Positions 1 through 9,939 are shown, counted from the stretch's first letter. The stretch is DNA of 59,640 bases from Paracoccaceae bacterium (GCA_013003075.1 JABDLJ010000030.1:1-59640); one strand, 5' to 3'. Program-made: numbers and translations. The notes: generated by a model not told the origin, from the letters alone.

Positions 1-46
1 GGGCTCTGCCCCGGACCCCGCGATATTTCGAAATACTTGGATTGGT
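1..46. repeat. Diverged copy of a dispersed intergenic element
   Basis: The stretch around 21-45 (CGATATTT, then ACTTGGATTGG) matches the right half of the element copy near 11685-11708. It is preceded by a GGGCTCTGCCCCGGACCCCG block of the kind often found between genes in this group. No gene is visible in bases 1-84, which lie downstream of the minus-strand pcs gene. That the copies share an origin is inferred from similarity only. Confidence 0.45.
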
Positions 47-84
47 GCTGACACCGTGTTTGCCGGCTGCTTCGGTGATCGTGT

Positions 85-780
85 TCAGCCGTCTGGCCCG
101 TGCAAGAGCTGCTGGAGCGCTCCGGCGGCCACCAGGTAAATGGACGTGATCACCAGCCCCCAATGTGCCCAGCTTTGCGGGTCGAAATCGACCAAGGCGG
201 CCCAGCCGGCAAATCCGGTCCAGGCAAAGGCCATCGGCAGGGTGAGGGGGCGCCAGCGCGCGGTGCGCACCGGGTGCACGAATTTGATCCGCAGGAACAT
301 TGCCGCGGCCAGTAACACTACGATGGCAAGGCTGATCCAGAAATTGGGCTCAAGCGCGAAGAGCACAAGGACGACCATGTTCCAGCAGCCGGGAAAGCCG
401 GAAAAAGAGTAGTCGCGGGTTTTCATGCGCGTGTCGGCAAAATAGAGCGCGCTGGCATAGGTGATCACGATTATGGCGATCCAACCGGTCCAGCCGGGCA
501 AAAGACCCGATTTGAAAAGCGCGTAGGCTGGGATGAACACATATGTCAGGTAGTCGATGATGAGATCCAGCAGGACGCCATCGAATTGCGGCGCGTTGCG
601 GTCGACATCGTATCTGCGGGCCAGCGGTCCGTCGATGCCGTCCACCGCGAAGGCAACCACCAGCCACAGGAACATCAGGCTCCAATTTTGCTCGACGGCG
701 GCCAGCATTGCCAGCATCGCGAAGACCGCCCCGGTGGCAGTCAGAAGGTGAACCCCAAGCGCTTTGAATTGCGGCGTCAT
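85..780 (-). CDS. pcs: Phosphatidylcholine synthase (CDP-diacylglycerol-choline O-phosphatidyltransferase)
   Basis: This inner-membrane enzyme of 231 residues is predicted to condense CDP-diacylglycerol with choline to give phosphatidylcholine in one step. The CDP-alcohol phosphotransferase signature is visible as D50-G51-x2-A54-R55-x12-G68-x3-D72-x3-D76. The 12-residue spacer is longer than the usual 8 and fits the Pcs branch rather than Pgs or Pss. About eight hydrophobic segments surround it. The start codon overlaps the end of xerC by 4 nt, so pcs is the last gene of a DUF484-xerC-pcs transcript. Phosphatidylcholine is a common alphaproteobacterial lipid. Confidence 0.9.
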   Translation of the reverse strand: MTPQFKALGVHLLTATGAVFAMLAMLAAVEQNWSLMFLWLVVAFAVDGIDGPLARRYDVDRNAPQFDGVLLDLIIDYLTYVFIPAYALFKSGLLPGWTGWIAIIVITYASALYFADTRMKTRDYSFSGFPGCWNMVVLVLFALEPNFWISLAIVVLLAAAMFLRIKFVHPVRTARWRPLTLPMAFAWTGFAGWAALVDFDPQSWAHWGLVITSIYLVAAGALQQLLHGPDG

Positions 781-1715
781 GCTTTGGGATGCGCCTTCTC
801 GTAGATCGCCATCAGATGCGCGGTGTCCACGGCGGTGTAGGTCTGGGTCGTTGAAAGAGACGCGTGTCCCAGCAACTCTTGGATAGCGCGCAGATCTCCG
901 CCGGCTGACAAAAGATGCGTGGCAAAGGAATGGCGCATGGCATGCGGCGTCGCGCTTGCCGGCAGGCCGAGCTGCGCGCGTGCACCGGCCATCGCCTTCT
1001 GGATCGAACGTGCCGGCAGTTTGCCGCCGCGCACCCCGCGAAACAATGGAGCTTGGGGTTCCGGCTTGAACGGGCAGGCGGCGACATAAGCCGCGACGGC
1101 CCGCCGTGCCGGCGCAATTACCGGCACAAGCCGCTCTTTGCCGCCTTTGCCGGTGATGCGCAGAATGTCGCCCAGCGGGTAATCCTCACCCGTCAGCCCG
1201 AGCGCTTCGGATATCCGCATCCCGCAGCCGTAAAGCAGCGTGATCACGGCGGCGTCTCGGATGCCCACCCAGGAAGTCCGGGACTGGACCTGCGCGATCT
1301 CGATCACGGCCTGCGCGGCATCGGGGGCCAGCGGTCTTGGCAACTTTTTGTGAAATTTCGGAGCGCGCGCCGACAAGATCGGGGTGGCGTCGAACCGTTC
1401 TCGTTCGGCCAGCCAGCGCGTGAAGCCCTTGACTGCCGACAGCGCGCGCGCCAGCGACCGCGGCGCGATCCCACGTGCGCGTTCATGCGCCATCCATGCC
1501 CGCATGTCCGAAACGGTGAGCCGCCCGATCTGCGCCACGCCCGACTGCGCACCGTGATGCGATTGGATGAAGGCCAGGAAAGCCGTCACGTCTGCCCGGT
1601 AGGCGGCGACCGTCTTTGCGGATCCGCCTTTCGTTGCAGCCAGCGCCGATAACCAGCGCGCGACCGCATCGCGCAAGGCGGGCGACAGGATCTGATCCGC
1701 GGCCTTCGGGGTCAC
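777..1715 (-). CDS. xerC: Tyrosine recombinase XerC
   Basis: This site-specific recombinase of 312 residues is expected to act with XerD at dif to resolve chromosome dimers. An N-terminal SAM-like core-binding domain (about residues 12-110) precedes the catalytic domain. The catalytic set is complete: R167 (GCGMRISE), K190 in the beta-hairpin (TGKGGKER), H258 and R261 (HAMRH), H284 (LGHASLSTTQ) and nucleophile Y293. Length is usual for the family. It overlaps both neighbours by 4 nt, which fits translational coupling. Placement next to a DUF484 gene is the classic xerC neighbourhood in Proteobacteria and favours XerC over XerD. Confidence 0.93.
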   Translation of the reverse strand: MTPKAADQILSPALRDAVARWLSALAATKGGSAKTVAAYRADVTAFLAFIQSHHGAQSGVAQIGRLTVSDMRAWMAHERARGIAPRSLARALSAVKGFTRWLAERERFDATPILSARAPKFHKKLPRPLAPDAAQAVIEIAQVQSRTSWVGIRDAAVITLLYGCGMRISEALGLTGEDYPLGDILRITGKGGKERLVPVIAPARRAVAAYVAACPFKPEPQAPLFRGVRGGKLPARSIQKAMAGARAQLGLPASATPHAMRHSFATHLLSAGGDLRAIQELLGHASLSTTQTYTAVDTAHLMAIYEKAHPKA

Positions 1716-2419
1716 GCAAGCCAGCGCCGCATGGCGCGTTCGAAGACACCGGCGAAAAAGGTCAGCAGATCAGAGCCCTGGGTGGGCGCGAAGTGGTGCG
1801 GGTCCTCGGCGCCGAAGGCCAGCATTGCCGGCATCCGCCCCTCGCCGAGATCGACGCGGATACAGGCCTCGGAGCGCACGTAGATGCCGCGCGGCCCATA
1901 GAGCCCGTTGCTGTCAGAGCGGACTTGGCGCAGCGTCACCGGCCGCAGCGGCGCGTCACGGCCCTGGGTAAGATAATCCTGGATGAAGCCCGGCTCGGCC
2001 ACCGCCACGACATCGCCCAATCCTTGCAGTGCAGCGCTACCCTCGTCGCTGTCGCTTTCCAGCACCAGTCGGGTGCAATCGACGCGCAGGATCTCTGCCA
2101 CGTCGCTGCCGAGGATGCTTAGGAAGTCTGCGAACCCGGTTGGCTCCAGAAGGCGCAGGATCGCGCGGTGCACCTGGTTGGTGCCGGCCAGGTTTTCATA
2201 TGCCGCCGCGATGACGCTGCGATGGGTATCCTCAAGGCGATCGAGCCGACGCTCCAGACGCTCCATCGCGATGCCGCGTAAGTCCACGATATTGCTGCCT
2301 AATGCCTTCTCGTTGGCATTGATCAGCGCGCGCATCACATCGGCGTCTTCTAGGATCACTTCCGGCTCTGCGATGATTATATCGCGTACGCCCGCCGTCA
2401 TCTTGGCGATGTTCGTCAT
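1712..2419 (-). CDS. DUF484 family protein
   Basis: This soluble protein of 235 residues has the DUF484 layout: an N-terminal helical segment (about residues 10-85) with a heptad-like stretch, then a GAF-like fold (about 90-230). DUF484 genes are regularly found immediately upstream of xerC, as here with a 4-nt overlap, but the biochemical role is not established. No membrane segment or catalytic motif is visible. It is the first gene of the minus-strand trio ending in pcs. Confidence 0.85.
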   Translation of the reverse strand: MTNIAKMTAGVRDIIIAEPEVILEDADVMRALINANEKALGSNIVDLRGIAMERLERRLDRLEDTHRSVIAAAYENLAGTNQVHRAILRLLEPTGFADFLSILGSDVAEILRVDCTRLVLESDSDEGSAALQGLGDVVAVAEPGFIQDYLTQGRDAPLRPVTLRQVRSDSNGLYGPRGIYVRSEACIRVDLGEGRMPAMLAFGAEDPHHFAPTQGSDLLTFFAGVFERAMRRWLA

Positions 2420-2457
2420 GCCTGCCCCTTCAGCTTTTCGGGGACTATAACCGACAC

Positions 2458-3111
2458 CTACAGAATTTTCTGCCCTGTTTTTTCCCAGTCCTTCAAAAAG
2501 CCTTCGAGGCCCTTGTCGGTAAGAATATGCTCGGCCATCTGCTTGATCACGCCCGGCGGCGCGGTTGCCACGTCCGCGCCGATCTTGGCGGCTTCGGTCA
2601 TGTGGTTGACCGTGCGGATCGAGGCAGCCAATATCTGCGTCTCGAACCCGTAATTGTCGTAGATCTCGCGGATGTCCGCGATCAGGTCCATCCCATCGAG
2701 GTTGATGTCATCCAAGCGCCCGATAAACGGCGAGATAAACGTCGCGCCCGCCTTGGCCGCCAGCAAGGCCTGGTTGGACGAGAAGCAAAGCGTCACGTTG
2801 ACCATGCGTCCTTCGTCGGTCAGCGTCTTGCAGGCCTTGAGCCCGGCCCATGTTAGCGGAACCTTGATTGCGATGTTGGATGCGATCTTTGCCAGCTCGC
2901 GCCCTTCGGCGATCATGCCGTCGGCGTCAAGCGCCACGGTCTCGGCGCTGACCGGCCCCGGGATCATGTTGCAGATCTCTTTGGTGACTTCCTTGATGTC
3001 GCGCCCGGATTTCATGATGAGCGAGGGGTTGGTGGTCACGCCATCGACCATGCCAAGTTCGTTGAGTTCCGAGATTGCGTCGGTATCGGCTGTATCTACG
3101 AAGAATTTCAT
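2458..3111 (-). CDS. fsa: Fructose-6-phosphate aldolase / small transaldolase
   Basis: The product is a TIM-barrel enzyme of the short transaldolase/FSA family, 217 residues as is usual. It starts MKFFVDTAD and contains GVTTNPSLI and the Schiff-base lysine K83 in IKVPLT. It should carry out dihydroxyacetone or sedoheptulose transfer in the pentose phosphate pathway; sequence alone does not separate transaldolase from fructose-6-phosphate aldolase. I chose the ATG at 3111 because AAGGA lies just upstream and homology begins there; the same frame stays open for 236 more codons with no protein-like content. It diverges from priA. Confidence 0.9.
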   Translation of the reverse strand: MKFFVDTADTDAISELNELGMVDGVTTNPSLIMKSGRDIKEVTKEICNMIPGPVSAETVALDADGMIAEGRELAKIASNIAIKVPLTWAGLKACKTLTDEGRMVNVTLCFSSNQALLAAKAGATFISPFIGRLDDINLDGMDLIADIREIYDNYGFETQILAASIRTVNHMTEAAKIGADVATAPPGVIKQMAEHILTDKGLEGFLKDWEKTGQKIL

Positions 3112-3198
3112 TTGGGCCTTCCTTGGAATTGCGCAAAGTGTTCGTGGGCGTTTTATCGCAAGCGGCGTTTGGCCGAAAGTACTTAACGGGGCACTGGT

Positions 3199-5394
3199 AT
3201 GAGCGCGGGCGGATTTTACGCTGAAGGCGCGCTGGTGGCCGTTCTGACGACGCAGCCGCTGGACCGCTTGCTCGACTACAAGGCGCCCGAAGGCGGATGC
3301 CATCTTGGCGCCTTTGTCGAAGTTCCGCTTGGGCCTCGCAAGGTTCTTGGCGTGGTCTGGGGACCCGGCGAAGGCGGGTACGATCTGGGCAAGGTTCGCC
3401 CGGTGATCCGGGTTCTGGATGCAGAGCCGATGGACGAAACGATGCGCAGTTTTCTGACGCGGGCGGGCGAGTATACGCTGACGCCGATGCCGGCGATGCT
3501 GCGGCTGGCGACCCGATCGCCCGGCCTTGGCGATCCGCCATCGATGCGCACGATCTACCGGTTGGGAACCGGAACCCCGGAACGCGAGACAGACGCGCGC
3601 CGGCGCGTCATCGCGGCACTGCATGACTATGGCGGGCTGGCCTTCACCTTGCGTGAGCTTGCCGAGATGGCCGGTGTCTCGGCTTCGGTGGTCAAGGGGC
3701 TGGTCAAGCAAGGCGTCGTCTCTGAAGAGCAGTCGCCGCGCGATCTGCCCTATCCGCGGCTGGAGCCGGGCGCCAGCCAATACACCCTGACCGAAGAGCA
3801 AGGGGCCGCCGCCGAGCACTTGCGATCAGGTATCGCCGCGGAGCGCTATGGCACGACGCTGCTTCGCGGGATCACCGGGTCCGGCAAGACCGAGGTCTAC
3901 CTGGAGGCCGTTGCCGCCTGCCTGAAGGCGGGCCGGCAGGCTTTGGTGCTCTTGCCCGAGATCGCGCTGACGGCCGAGTTTCTCACGCGGGTCGAGGCGC
4001 GCTTCGGCGCGCAGCCCGCCGAGTGGCATTCAGGCGTGACGATGACCGAGCGCCGACGTTGCTGGCGGATGGTCGGCGAGGGCGGTGCGCAGCTCGTCGT
4101 GGGCGCGCGCTCGGCGCTGTTCCTGCCATTTCGGGATCTGGGACTGATCGTCGTCGATGAAGAACACGACACGTCGTACAAGCAGGAAGACGGCGTTCTA
4201 TACAACGCGCGGGACATGGCTGTTCTGCGCGCCTCGATTGTGGGCGCTCAGGTTGTTCTGGCCTCGGCCACGCCAAGCCTTGAAAGCTGGGCGAATGCCG
4301 AGGCGGGCAAATATACACGGATCGAACTGACCTCGCGTTTTGGCGCGGCTCGGCTTCCGAAGATGAGAGCCATCGACATGCGCGCCGAGACCCTGCCGGC
4401 GACGCGCTGGATTTCCGACACGCTGGCGCGCGAGGTGCGCGCGCGGTTTGCAGCGGGTGAGCAATCGCTGCTGTTTCTCAACCGCCGGGGCTATGCACCC
4501 ATCACGATCTGCCGGACTTGCGGGCACCAGGTCGGCTGCGATCACTGCGACGCGCGCATGGTCGAGCACCGCTTCTTGAAGCGCCTTGTGTGCCATCAGT
4601 GCGGCGAGACCAAGCCCATCCCCGAGGCCTGCCCGTCCTGCAAGGCCGAGGGCAAGCTGGCGCCCGTGGGCCCGGGTGTCGAGCGGCTGGGCGAGGAGAC
4701 CGCGTCACTTTTTCCCGAGGCGCGCATCGCGGTTCTGTCGTCGGACCTTTTTGGCAGCGCGCGCGCCATGAAGGCCCAGATCGCAGAAATCGCGCAAGGC
4801 GGGGCCGATATCATTATCGGCACGCAGCTGGTTGCCAAGGGGCACAATTTCCCGCTTCTGACGCTGGTTGGCGTGATCGATGCGGATCTCGGTTTGCAGG
4901 GTTCGGATCTGCGGGCGGCAGAGCGCACATTCCAACTGATGCGCCAGGTGGCCGGCCGTGCAGGTCGTGCAAGCAAGCCCGGCGCGGCGCTATTGCAGAC
5001 CTATCAGCCCGAACATCCGGTCATACGGGCGATCATCGCCGGTGACGAAGAGGCGTTCTGGGCCGCCGAGGCTGCCGAGCGCAAGGCGGCCGGCGTTCCG
5101 CCCTACGGGCGCATGGCGGGCATCGTTCTTTCCTCGCCCGACGTCCAGGCAGTCTTCGATTTGGGTCGCGAGATGGCGCGGCGCACTGGGCCGCTGGCCC
5201 GGATCGGGGCGCAGGTCTTTGGCCCCGCGCCTGCGCCCATCGCGCGGATCCGCGGCCGGCACAGGGTGCGCCTTCTGGTCAAGGCCGACAAGTCCGCCCC
5301 GCTGCAACCGGCGCTGGCGGCCTGGGCCGGGCAGTTCCGCCTGAAGGGCGATCTGCGTCTTTCGATCGATATCGATCCGCAGAGTTTCTATTAG
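3199..5394 (+). CDS. priA: Primosomal protein N' (replication restart helicase)
   Basis: PriA (731 residues) restarts stalled replication forks by loading the replicative helicase. The N-terminal 3'-DNA-binding region (1-100) is followed by a superfamily 2 helicase core with Walker A GITGSGKT (224-231) and DEEH (320-323). A cysteine-rich zinc-binding insert of four CxxC pairs follows (around residues 435-485), then GTQLVAKGH and the QVAGRAGR motif. All expected blocks are present and full length. It stands alone, divergent from the transaldolase gene across 87 nt, and is followed by a hairpin/T-run inside a dispersed element at 5404. Confidence 0.95.
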   Translation: MSAGGFYAEGALVAVLTTQPLDRLLDYKAPEGGCHLGAFVEVPLGPRKVLGVVWGPGEGGYDLGKVRPVIRVLDAEPMDETMRSFLTRAGEYTLTPMPAMLRLATRSPGLGDPPSMRTIYRLGTGTPERETDARRRVIAALHDYGGLAFTLRELAEMAGVSASVVKGLVKQGVVSEEQSPRDLPYPRLEPGASQYTLTEEQGAAAEHLRSGIAAERYGTTLLRGITGSGKTEVYLEAVAACLKAGRQALVLLPEIALTAEFLTRVEARFGAQPAEWHSGVTMTERRRCWRMVGEGGAQLVVGARSALFLPFRDLGLIVVDEEHDTSYKQEDGVLYNARDMAVLRASIVGAQVVLASATPSLESWANAEAGKYTRIELTSRFGAARLPKMRAIDMRAETLPATRWISDTLAREVRARFAAGEQSLLFLNRRGYAPITICRTCGHQVGCDHCDARMVEHRFLKRLVCHQCGETKPIPEACPSCKAEGKLAPVGPGVERLGEETASLFPEARIAVLSSDLFGSARAMKAQIAEIAQGGADIIIGTQLVAKGHNFPLLTLVGVIDADLGLQGSDLRAAERTFQLMRQVAGRAGRASKPGAALLQTYQPEHPVIRAIIAGDEEAFWAAEAAERKAAGVPPYGRMAGIVLSSPDVQAVFDLGREMARRTGPLARIGAQVFGPAPAPIARIRGRHRVRLLVKADKSAPLQPALAAWAGQFRLKGDLRLSIDIDPQSFY

Positions 5395-5403
5395 GGTCTT
5401 CAT

Positions 5404-5436
5404 GCCTCCGGCGGAGGTATTTTTTGCCAGATGAAG
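5404..5436 (+). repeat. Dispersed intergenic element, terminator-like copy
   Basis: GCCTCCGGCGGAGG is followed by TATTTTTT and GCCAGATGAAG. CCTCC/GGAGG around a GGC loop, followed by the T-run, makes a short intrinsic terminator 9 nt after the priA stop. A near-identical copy lies at 24541-24573, and relatives at 1-46 and 11673-11708. The ATG inside GCCAGATGAAG belongs to the repeat, so it should not be taken as the start of the next gene. Confidence 0.7.
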
Positions 5437-5508
5437 CGAGCCTGTCCCACCGGCCCGCCCGAAGTCTGCAGCTTTCCTTTTGACCAGGTGCGGCGTAAGC
5501 CAGAAGAT

Positions 5509-6738
5509 ATGCGCCTTGTCCCCTTGCATATTGCGCGCGGCTATCCGTTCTGGCGCCGGCCGACCACGCTGCTTTTCCTGATGGCGGCGGCGATGCCGAT
5601 CGCGTTCTCGACATGGTCGGCGCTTTTGAACAATTTCGTGATCGAGGCGGCGGGTTTCACCGGCGTGGAGATTGGTTGGCTGCACACGGTGCGCGAGATC
5701 CCCGGGTTCTTCGCCATCGGCGTCATCGGCATCATCATTTTCATGCGCGAGCAGGTCCTGGGGCTGGTGTCGCTCGTGCTGCTGGGGGTCGCGACGGCGA
5801 TCACGGCGTGGTTCCCTTCGCTTGGCGGCCTTCTGACCATCACGATGCTGTCCTCGATCGGCTTTCACTACTACGAGACGGTCAACCAGTCGCTGCAGCT
5901 ACAGTGGATCGAGAAGGACAAGGCGCCGCAGACGCTGGGCTGGATCCTGTCGGTTGGCTCGGGCGCGTCGCTTGTGGCCTACGGCCTGCTGGTCGTCACC
6001 TGGAAGACATTCGATCTCAGCTACAACTTCGTTTACATGACCGCGGGCGGCACCTGCGCCCTGATTGCGATATACTGCATGCTTGCCTTTCCGCAATTCG
6101 AAGCGCCCGATCCACAGGTCAAACAGCTGATCTTGCGGCGGCGCTATTGGCTATATTACCTGCTGCAATTTATGTCTGGCGCACGGCGCCAGATCTTCGT
6201 GGTCTTTGCCGCTTTCATGATGGTCGAACGGTTTGGCTTCGAGGTGCATGAAGTCACCGCGCTTTTTCTGATCAACTACGCTGCCAACATCGTCGCTGCG
6301 CCCTTGATGGGCAAGGCCGTGGCCGTCTGGGGCGAGCGGCGGGCGCTGATTTTCGAGTATATCGGTCTGATCCTTGTATTTCTCGCCTATGGCGGCATCT
6401 ACTATCTTGGCTGGGGCGTCTTCATCGGCGCGTCGCTTTATGTGCTCAATCACCTGTTCTTCGCGCTGGCTTTCGCGATCAAGACCTACTTCCAGAAGAT
6501 CGCCGATCCTCGAGACATCGCGCCGACAGCCGCCGTTGCCTTCACAATCAACCATATCGCGGCAGTGTTTCTGCCTGCGCTTCTGGGGTATCTGTGGATC
6601 TTCTCTCCGGGCTCCGTGTTTCTGTGCGCGGCCGGCATGGCCGGCACATCGCTGGCGCTGGCGCTTTTGATCCCGCGCCATCCCGGGCCGGGGAACGAAA
6701 CCATCTTTGCGGGCCGCCTTGCCGCCCCGGCAGAGTAG
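5509..6738 (+). CDS. MFS transporter
   Basis: This integral membrane protein of about 409 residues has roughly twelve hydrophobic segments and the two-half arrangement of the major facilitator superfamily. The substrate is not recognisable. The start is uncertain: an upstream in-frame ATG at 5431 lies inside the dispersed repeat and would add a soluble, cysteine-containing leader unlike an MFS N-terminus, so I prefer the ATG at 5509 (MRLVPLHIARGYPFW). Neighbours (priA, msrA) give no hint of the cargo. Confidence 0.75.
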   Translation: MRLVPLHIARGYPFWRRPTTLLFLMAAAMPIAFSTWSALLNNFVIEAAGFTGVEIGWLHTVREIPGFFAIGVIGIIIFMREQVLGLVSLVLLGVATAITAWFPSLGGLLTITMLSSIGFHYYETVNQSLQLQWIEKDKAPQTLGWILSVGSGASLVAYGLLVVTWKTFDLSYNFVYMTAGGTCALIAIYCMLAFPQFEAPDPQVKQLILRRRYWLYYLLQFMSGARRQIFVVFAAFMMVERFGFEVHEVTALFLINYAANIVAAPLMGKAVAVWGERRALIFEYIGLILVFLAYGGIYYLGWGVFIGASLYVLNHLFFALAFAIKTYFQKIADPRDIAPTAAVAFTINHIAAVFLPALLGYLWIFSPGSVFLCAAGMAGTSLALALLIPRHPGPGNETIFAGRLAAPAE

Positions 6739-6795
6739 TATTCCGCACTGCAAGCGCTATATCCTGCGGTGAACCCAGCCAAAGGAGGCCTGCGC

Positions 6796-7449
6796 ATGTT
6801 TCTTTTTCAACGCAAGAAATCCCAGATGATCGGTGCCGACGATGCCCTGCCCGGACGGGCCGAGCCGATCGGTACCGCGGCCACGCATTTCGTAAACGGC
6901 AGACCCCTGACGCTTGACGTGCCCGAGGGGATGGAAGTCGCCATGTTCGGCATGGGCTGCTTCTGGGGGGTAGAGCGCATGTTCTGGAAGCTGGAGGGCG
7001 TTCATCTGACCATGGTCGGATACGCCGGCGGCCATACCGCCAATCCGACTTACCAGGAAGTGTGCAGCGCCCGCACCGCCCACAACGAGGTCGTGCGCGT
7101 GGTCTATGATCCGGCCGTGGTCAGCTACGAGGAACTTTTGCAGGTCTTCTGGGAGGGGCACGATCCGACCCAGGGGATGCGGCAAGGCAACGACGTTGGC
7201 ACGCAGTATCGTTCGGGCATCTACACCTATTCCGAGGCGCAGAAAGACGCGGCTCAGGCTTCGAAGGCCGCTTTCCAGCCACGGCTTGAAGGCGCCGGCT
7301 ACGGGACGATCACGACCGAGATCGTCGATGCGCCCGAGTTCTATTTCGCGGAGGACTATCACCAGCAATACCTGGCCAAGAACCCCGGGGGCTATTGCGG
7401 TATCGGTGGCACGGGCGTCAGCTGCCCGATCGGTACCGGCGTCGCCTGA
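6796..7449 (+). CDS. msrA: Peptide methionine sulfoxide reductase A
   Basis: MsrA reduces S-methionine sulfoxide in proteins and free methionine. The catalytic GCFWG motif is at C55 ([10 protein letters not shown]), and the C-terminal [14 protein letters not shown] segment holds two further cysteines likely to resolve and recycle it. The length is 217 residues. The start at 6796 is set by a near-perfect Shine-Dalgarno, AAAGGAGG at 6781-6788; an in-frame GTG at 6769 lies upstream of it and is unlikely. The gene is followed 21 nt later by prmA and may share its transcript. Confidence 0.94.
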   Translation: MFLFQRKKSQMIGADDALPGRAEPIGTAATHFVNGRPLTLDVPEGMEVAMFGMGCFWGVERMFWKLEGVHLTMVGYAGGHTANPTYQEVCSARTAHNEVVRVVYDPAVVSYEELLQVFWEGHDPTQGMRQGNDVGTQYRSGIYTYSEAQKDAAQASKAAFQPRLEGAGYGTITTEIVDAPEFYFAEDYHQQYLAKNPGGYCGIGGTGVSCPIGTGVA

Positions 7450-7470
7450 TCGCGGAGGAAAGACGGCGCA

Positions 7471-8337
7471 ATGACCACATTCACGGCCCTGACCACCTTG
7501 CCGGGCAAACCGGCGGCCGAGGCGCTTGGCGCCGCAATGGAGGCATTGCATCCCGCGCCGACCGGCGTGGGCGTCTTCGAGGTCGAAGATGGCGCCGGGC
7601 TTTGGGAAGTGGGCGGCTATTTCACCGATCCGCCGGCAGACGTTGATTTGTCGCTACTGGCGGCGGCGTTCGGCGCAAGGCCCTTCGCGGTCTCTGAAGT
7701 GCCCGAAACCGACTGGGTGGCGAAGGTGCGGCGTGAGCTTTCGCCGGTCGAGGCGGGGCGGTTCTTTGTCTACGGTTCGCACGATGCCGATAAGGTGCCG
7801 GATGGCTGTGAGCCGCTTCTGATCGAGGCAGCGATGGCCTTTGGGACCGGCCACCACGGCACCACGCTGGGCTGTCTGCTGGCGTTCGAGCGGCTTCTCA
7901 ACGAGGGTGTTCAGCCGGGCCGGGTCGCGGATATCGGCTGCGGCACGGCGGTTCTGGCGATGGCGGCGGCGCGCGTCTGGCCGGGCACAATGCTGGCCTG
8001 CGACATCGATCCCGTGGCGGTTGAAGTGGCCGCCGCAAACGTTGCGGCAAACGGCCTGAAAGGCCGCGTGCGCTGTTTTGAGGGCGCGGGATTTGACCAT
8101 CCCGAGCTTGCAGGCGCGGCGCCATTCGACCTGGTATTCGCAAATATCCTTATGGGACCGCTGATTGATCTGGCGCCCGACATGGCCGCCGCAACAGGCC
8201 ACGGATCCCATGTGATTCTGTCTGGGATCCTGAATGAACAGGCCGATGACGTTGTTCGGGTTTATTCAGAGAACGGGTTCAATGTTGTCCAAAGCGAAGA
8301 GATTGTTGACTGGACGACGCTGACTCTGGGCCGTTGA
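7471..8337 (+). CDS. prmA: Ribosomal protein L11 methyltransferase
   Basis: PrmA methylates lysines and the N-terminus of L11 using S-adenosylmethionine. An N-terminal substrate-recognition domain (1-95) precedes a Rossmann-like domain with DIGCGTAVLAMAAA (motif I) and the acidic CDIDPVAVE loop (motif II). NILMGPLIDL matches the NPPY-like catalytic segment of PrmA. The length of 288 residues is normal. It lies 21 nt after msrA, and a weak AAGCCC...GGGCTT inverted repeat follows its stop at 8337-8373. Confidence 0.9.
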   Translation: MTTFTALTTLPGKPAAEALGAAMEALHPAPTGVGVFEVEDGAGLWEVGGYFTDPPADVDLSLLAAAFGARPFAVSEVPETDWVAKVRRELSPVEAGRFFVYGSHDADKVPDGCEPLLIEAAMAFGTGHHGTTLGCLLAFERLLNEGVQPGRVADIGCGTAVLAMAAARVWPGTMLACDIDPVAVEVAAANVAANGLKGRVRCFEGAGFDHPELAGAAPFDLVFANILMGPLIDLAPDMAAATGHGSHVILSGILNEQADDVVRVYSENGFNVVQSEEIVDWTTLTLGR

Positions 8338-8444
8338 AGCCCTTTTCATGGCAAAAACACGCGTTTTGGGCTTCAGTGCCATCATAATGCCACAGTCTCT
8401 CAGAGAATAGAGACATCGGTAGGGTGTATTTGAAGGAGCCTGCT

Positions 8445-8795
8445 ATGGCCGATGCCAATATGCAGAATTTTCATAGTCGCATGCGCGATATCAACCGAAA
8501 GCACGCGAAGCTTTCGCGCGGGTACGTAACTTCCGTTAATCACGACGGCCTGATCATTGCCAAGCCCCGCGCACGGGGCGGCAGATTTCCCTGGCGTGGG
8601 CTGTTGTTCTCGCTGGTTATCATGATGGCCTTCAAGATCCTGCTCTTCTCGCAGCTTGGCGCCGCCGCGTATGGCGAACGCGTTGAGAGCCTGAAAGCCG
8701 GATCGACACTGGAACGGGTCGGCGCGTTCGTGCTCGAGCCTGATCCGATCACCGTCTACCTGGGTGCCTTCATCCCGCAGGCCGTACCTGACTGA
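8445..8795 (+). CDS. Small single-pass membrane protein, unknown
   Basis: The protein has 116 residues and I do not recognise a family. The first 50 residues are basic and hydrophilic with a short alternating segment (GYVTSVNHDGLIIAK). One strong transmembrane helix follows at about 51-69, then an acidic tail of about 45 residues, probably periplasmic. Start ATG 8445 is chosen because GAAGGAG lies 8-13 nt upstream; an upstream in-frame start at 8424 has no such site. It converges with the DUF1127 gene on a shared hairpin. Confidence 0.7.
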   Translation: MADANMQNFHSRMRDINRKHAKLSRGYVTSVNHDGLIIAKPRARGGRFPWRGLLFSLVIMMAFKILLFSQLGAAAYGERVESLKAGSTLERVGAFVLEPDPITVYLGAFIPQAVPD

Positions 8796-8848
8796 ACCCA
8801 TTCCGCGTGGCACGGGTCCTCTGCCACATTCCTTTGTGTTCAAAAGGA

Positions 8849-8879
8849 AAGGCCGCGGCAGATCAACTGTCGCGGCCTT
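8849..8879 (-). terminator. Intrinsic terminator for the DUF1127 gene
   Basis: AAGGCCGCG (8849-8857) pairs with CGCGGCCTT (8871-8879), a 9-bp GC-rich stem with a 13-nt loop. Read on the minus strand it is followed by TTTCCTTTTG, so it terminates the minus-strand gene ending at 8904. It may also stop transcripts from the converging plus-strand gene. Confidence 0.75.
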
Positions 8880-8903
8880 AACCTTCCGGGGTGGCAGCGC
8901 CGG

Positions 8904-9107
8904 TTAGCGAAGGTTCCGATTTGCGATGACCTCGATGTCACTGCGCATGAGGCCGATGTCGTCCAGCTCCCGAGAGGTCAGGGCGCTCAGCGCCTTGCGG
9001 GTCTGGCGGGCTTCGTTCCAGGCCGCCAAACGAGAGACGAATGCCGCCAGGTGACCGTTGAGCGGGATGTTTGCATGCGCGGCGCGCGAGGTGTCGTATA
9101 GTGCCAT
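8904..9107 (-). CDS. DUF1127 domain small protein
   Basis: This 67-residue protein has the arginine-rich DUF1127 helix pair near its C-terminus (RKALSALTSRELDDIGLMRSD). Short DUF1127 proteins in alphaproteobacteria have been linked to RNA binding and to phosphate or stress responses, but no function can be read from this copy. The ATG at 9107 (MALYDTSRAAHANIP) has AAAGGACG just upstream; longer in-frame starts do not. The region 9108-9423 upstream (316 nt) holds no gene and presumably contains its promoter and that of the divergent ruvC. Confidence 0.88.
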   Translation of the reverse strand: MALYDTSRAAHANIPLNGHLAAFVSRLAAWNEARQTRKALSALTSRELDDIGLMRSDIEVIANRNLR

Positions 9108-9423
9108 TTCGGTCGTCCTTTCTGAGTTGCAGGTGCGATGTCTTGAACCCGCACCTAGTTGGCGCTTCTGAAGCAAACAAGGCGAGTTTTTGCATGGGTC
9201 CTATGCTCAAATTGCATATGTCGATTTCATGGCTAAGGCATTGTTAAAAATCGAATTTAACGCCCTTGTCGAGGTGCGGAATCGTCCTTTTGAGATCTGA
9301 TTGCGACACGCTTGGCGCGCTTGCGTCGCACATCGCCCAAAAACGACATTTCCGGTAAATCCTTGGCAAATGTTCGCGTTTCGTGCTAGCCGTGCCTGAA
9401 AAGCAACAAGAGCAGGCGCCCAC

Positions 9424-9939
9424 ATGCGAATTCTGGGAATTGACCCGGGGCTGAGGCTTCTGGGATGGGGTGTGATCGACGTTGATGGGCCGCGGATTCG
9501 GCACGTGGCAAACGGTGTCTGCAAGACGTCGGGCAAAGCGGCTGACATGTGTATGGCAAGCCGGCTTCTCGATCTGTACAACCAGCTCACTTCTGTACAG
9601 GACCGGTACGCTCCCAGCCATGCGGCAGTAGAGCTGACCTTCGTCAACAAGGACGGCGCGGGGTCGCTGAAGCTTGGCCAGGCGCGGGGCATCGCGATGC
9701 TGGTTCCGGCCCAGGCCGGCATACCGGTGGGCGAGTATGCCCCCAATGCGGTGAAAAAGACCGTGGTGGGTGTCGGCCACGCCGACAAGGCGCAAGTTGC
9801 GCATATGGTGCAGATGCAGCTTCCGGGCGTGCAGATCGCGGGCTCCGACGCCGCCGACGCGCTTGCGATCGCGATCTGCCATGCCCATCACGCGCAATCG
9901 GCTGCGCGATACGATGCGGCCGTGCGGGCGGCATCATGA
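9424..9939 (+). CDS. ruvC: Holliday junction resolvase RuvC
   Basis: RuvC (171 residues) cleaves Holliday junctions symmetrically as a dimer. It begins [16 protein letters not shown], which carries the first catalytic aspartate in the RNase H-like fold. E69 lies in [10 protein letters not shown], and the C-terminal acidic pair is in [14 protein letters not shown]. It is followed with a 4-nt ATGA overlap by ruvA and then ruvB, so the three resolvasome genes form one transcript. Confidence 0.96.
   Translation: MRILGIDPGLRLLGWGVIDVDGPRIRHVANGVCKTSGKAADMCMASRLLDLYNQLTSVQDRYAPSHAAVELTFVNKDGAGSLKLGQARGIAMLVPAQAGIPVGEYAPNAVKKTVVGVGHADKAQVAHMVQMQLPGVQIAGSDAADALAIAICHAHHAQSAARYDAAVRAAS

Noticed and set aside
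8337..8373. Terminator after prmA (AAGCCC ... GGGCTT)
   Set aside because: The stem is only 6 bp at the base with a long interior and no T-run. It is noted in the prmA entry but not called.
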